DNA of 64,000 nt from Streptomyces sp. NBC_01707 (GTDB lineage Bacteria; Actinomycetota; Actinomycetes; Streptomycetales; Streptomycetaceae), in contig NZ_CP109190.1 of the NCBI RefSeq assembly GCF_041438805.1, forward strand, positions 8,432,001 to 8,496,000, written 5' to 3'. Positions within the stretch are counted from its first letter, which is position 1. Each line of letters begins with the position of its first letter. The position numbers and the translations under genes were made by a program. The notes beneath the pieces are model-generated. The model was not told where the DNA came from, did no database searches, and saw only the letters and a program-made list of their open reading frames with translations. Positions 63,529 to 64,000 of the stretch are shown one piece after another.

Positions 63529-64000
63529 GTGAGAGTCCTGGGACTCAGCTCCGGCACCTCGCACGACGCGATCGACGCGGCCGTCGTCGAATTCGGCCTG
63601 GACGACGACACCTTGCACGGCACCCTCGTCCACTCGGCCGCACACCCCTACCCGGCCGAACTGCGCGCCGAGATCCTGGACGCACTGCCCCCGCGGGATG
63701 TGACGCTGGCCGCGGTGTGCCGACTGGACACCCTCATCGGACAGTCCTTCGCCGACACCGCGGCGGCGACGGTGGCCGCGGCAGGGCCGGTCGACCTGGT
63801 CTGCTCGCACGGCCAGACCCTCTACCACTGGGTGGACGACGGGACCGTGCGTGGCACCCTGCAACTCGGCCAGCCCGCCTGGATCGCCGAGCGTCTGGGC
63901 GTGCCGGTGGTGTCCGACGTCCGCACCGCCGACGTGGCCGCGGGCGGCCAGGGCGCACCCCTGGTGTCGCTGCTGGACACGCTGCTGCTCAGCGGACTGC
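63529..64000 (+). CDS. anmK: Anhydro-N-acetylmuramic acid kinase (3' part beyond window)
   Basis: GTG 63529, behind AAAGGAA, opens a frame that runs to the window edge without a stop (157 codons; family length about 370-390). [18 protein letters not shown] at residues 5-22 is the phosphate-binding signature (MSGTS-x-DG-x-D in most members; here with His and Ala substitutions). [11 protein letters not shown] and [17 protein letters not shown] are further AnmK hallmarks. The enzyme opens the anhydro ring and phosphorylates to MurNAc-6-phosphate, the substrate of the MurQ encoded nearby, which completes the recycling route. Confidence 0.9.
   Translation, partial: MRVLGLSSGTSHDAIDAAVVEFGLDDDTLHGTLVHSAAHPYPAELRAEILDALPPRDVTLAAVCRLDTLIGQSFADTAAATVAAAGPVDLVCSHGQTLYHWVDDGTVRGTLQLGQPAWIAERLGVPVVSDVRTADVAAGGQGAPLVSLLDTLLLSGL

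Overview
The window comes from a high-GC actinomycete, almost certainly Streptomyces or a close relative. Support: strong G/C bias in third codon positions, frequent GTG starts, many LacI/ROK/RpiR-type carbohydrate regulators, twin-arginine and lipoprotein export signals, a SpoIIE-type sensor phosphatase, and a xylobiose locus with the same gene content as the bxl cluster known from Streptomyces. No rRNA, tRNA, CRISPR array, insertion sequence or phage gene was seen.

Region 1 (1-17434) is mixed housekeeping and accessory material: an edge-truncated Lrp/AsnC regulator next to an APC amino-acid permease, a FUSC membrane protein, a lactonase-type beta-propeller, a CbiX-like protein that has lost its usual histidines, a BadF/BadG-type amino-sugar kinase, uracil-DNA glycosylase (ung) with a decayed inverted partial copy of itself beside the kinase, an ArsR-VOC operon with a probably leaderless promoter, a lipoprotein, a six-Asp-box propeller divergent from a cupin protein, and a large PAS/GAF/SpoIIE/HATPase phosphatase.

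Region 2 (17739-34370) is a glucuronoxylan-utilisation island. A LacI repressor (bxlR type) is divergent from bxlE-F-G-A (xylobiose ABC importer plus GH3 beta-xylosidase). It is followed by a second unit: secreted GH10 xylanase, glucarate-dehydratase-like enolase-superfamily enzyme, sodium:solute symporter, secreted GH115 alpha-glucuronidase and a small hypothetical. Matching CGAAA-N-TTTCG-like boxes precede bxlE and the xylanase gene. An old-yellow-enzyme gene with a neat operator and a multiply frameshifted GH92 relic follow.

Region 3 (34581-48134) handles furanose-type sugars: a large secreted PA14-GH2-LamG protein; a secreted GH127 enzyme whose ricin-type tail consists of three nearly identical 141-bp units; a divergent ABC operon with one binding protein, a double ATPase and two permeases (the layout of the galactofuranose importer YtfQRT-YjfF); its LacI regulator; and an aldose 1-epimerase. 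Two AACGTT-centred palindromes lie in the divergent promoter region.

Region 4 is a lone secreted alpha-amylase (48197-51223) with two starch-binding modules, upstream of which sits a TTGC-N-GCAA element.

Region 5 (51507-64000) looks like a peptidoglycan-recycling cluster: NagZ-type GH3, tandem-GNAT acetyltransferase, AmiE/beta-lactamase-type serine hydrolase, RpiR/MurR-type regulator, MurQ, a complete peptide-type ABC importer (binding protein, two permeases, two ATPases) and the start of AnmK at the window edge. Four copies of a 14-bp motif, roughly GGYGGWAANTTACS, lie only in the promoter regions of this cluster and probably form the RpiR-type regulator's operators.
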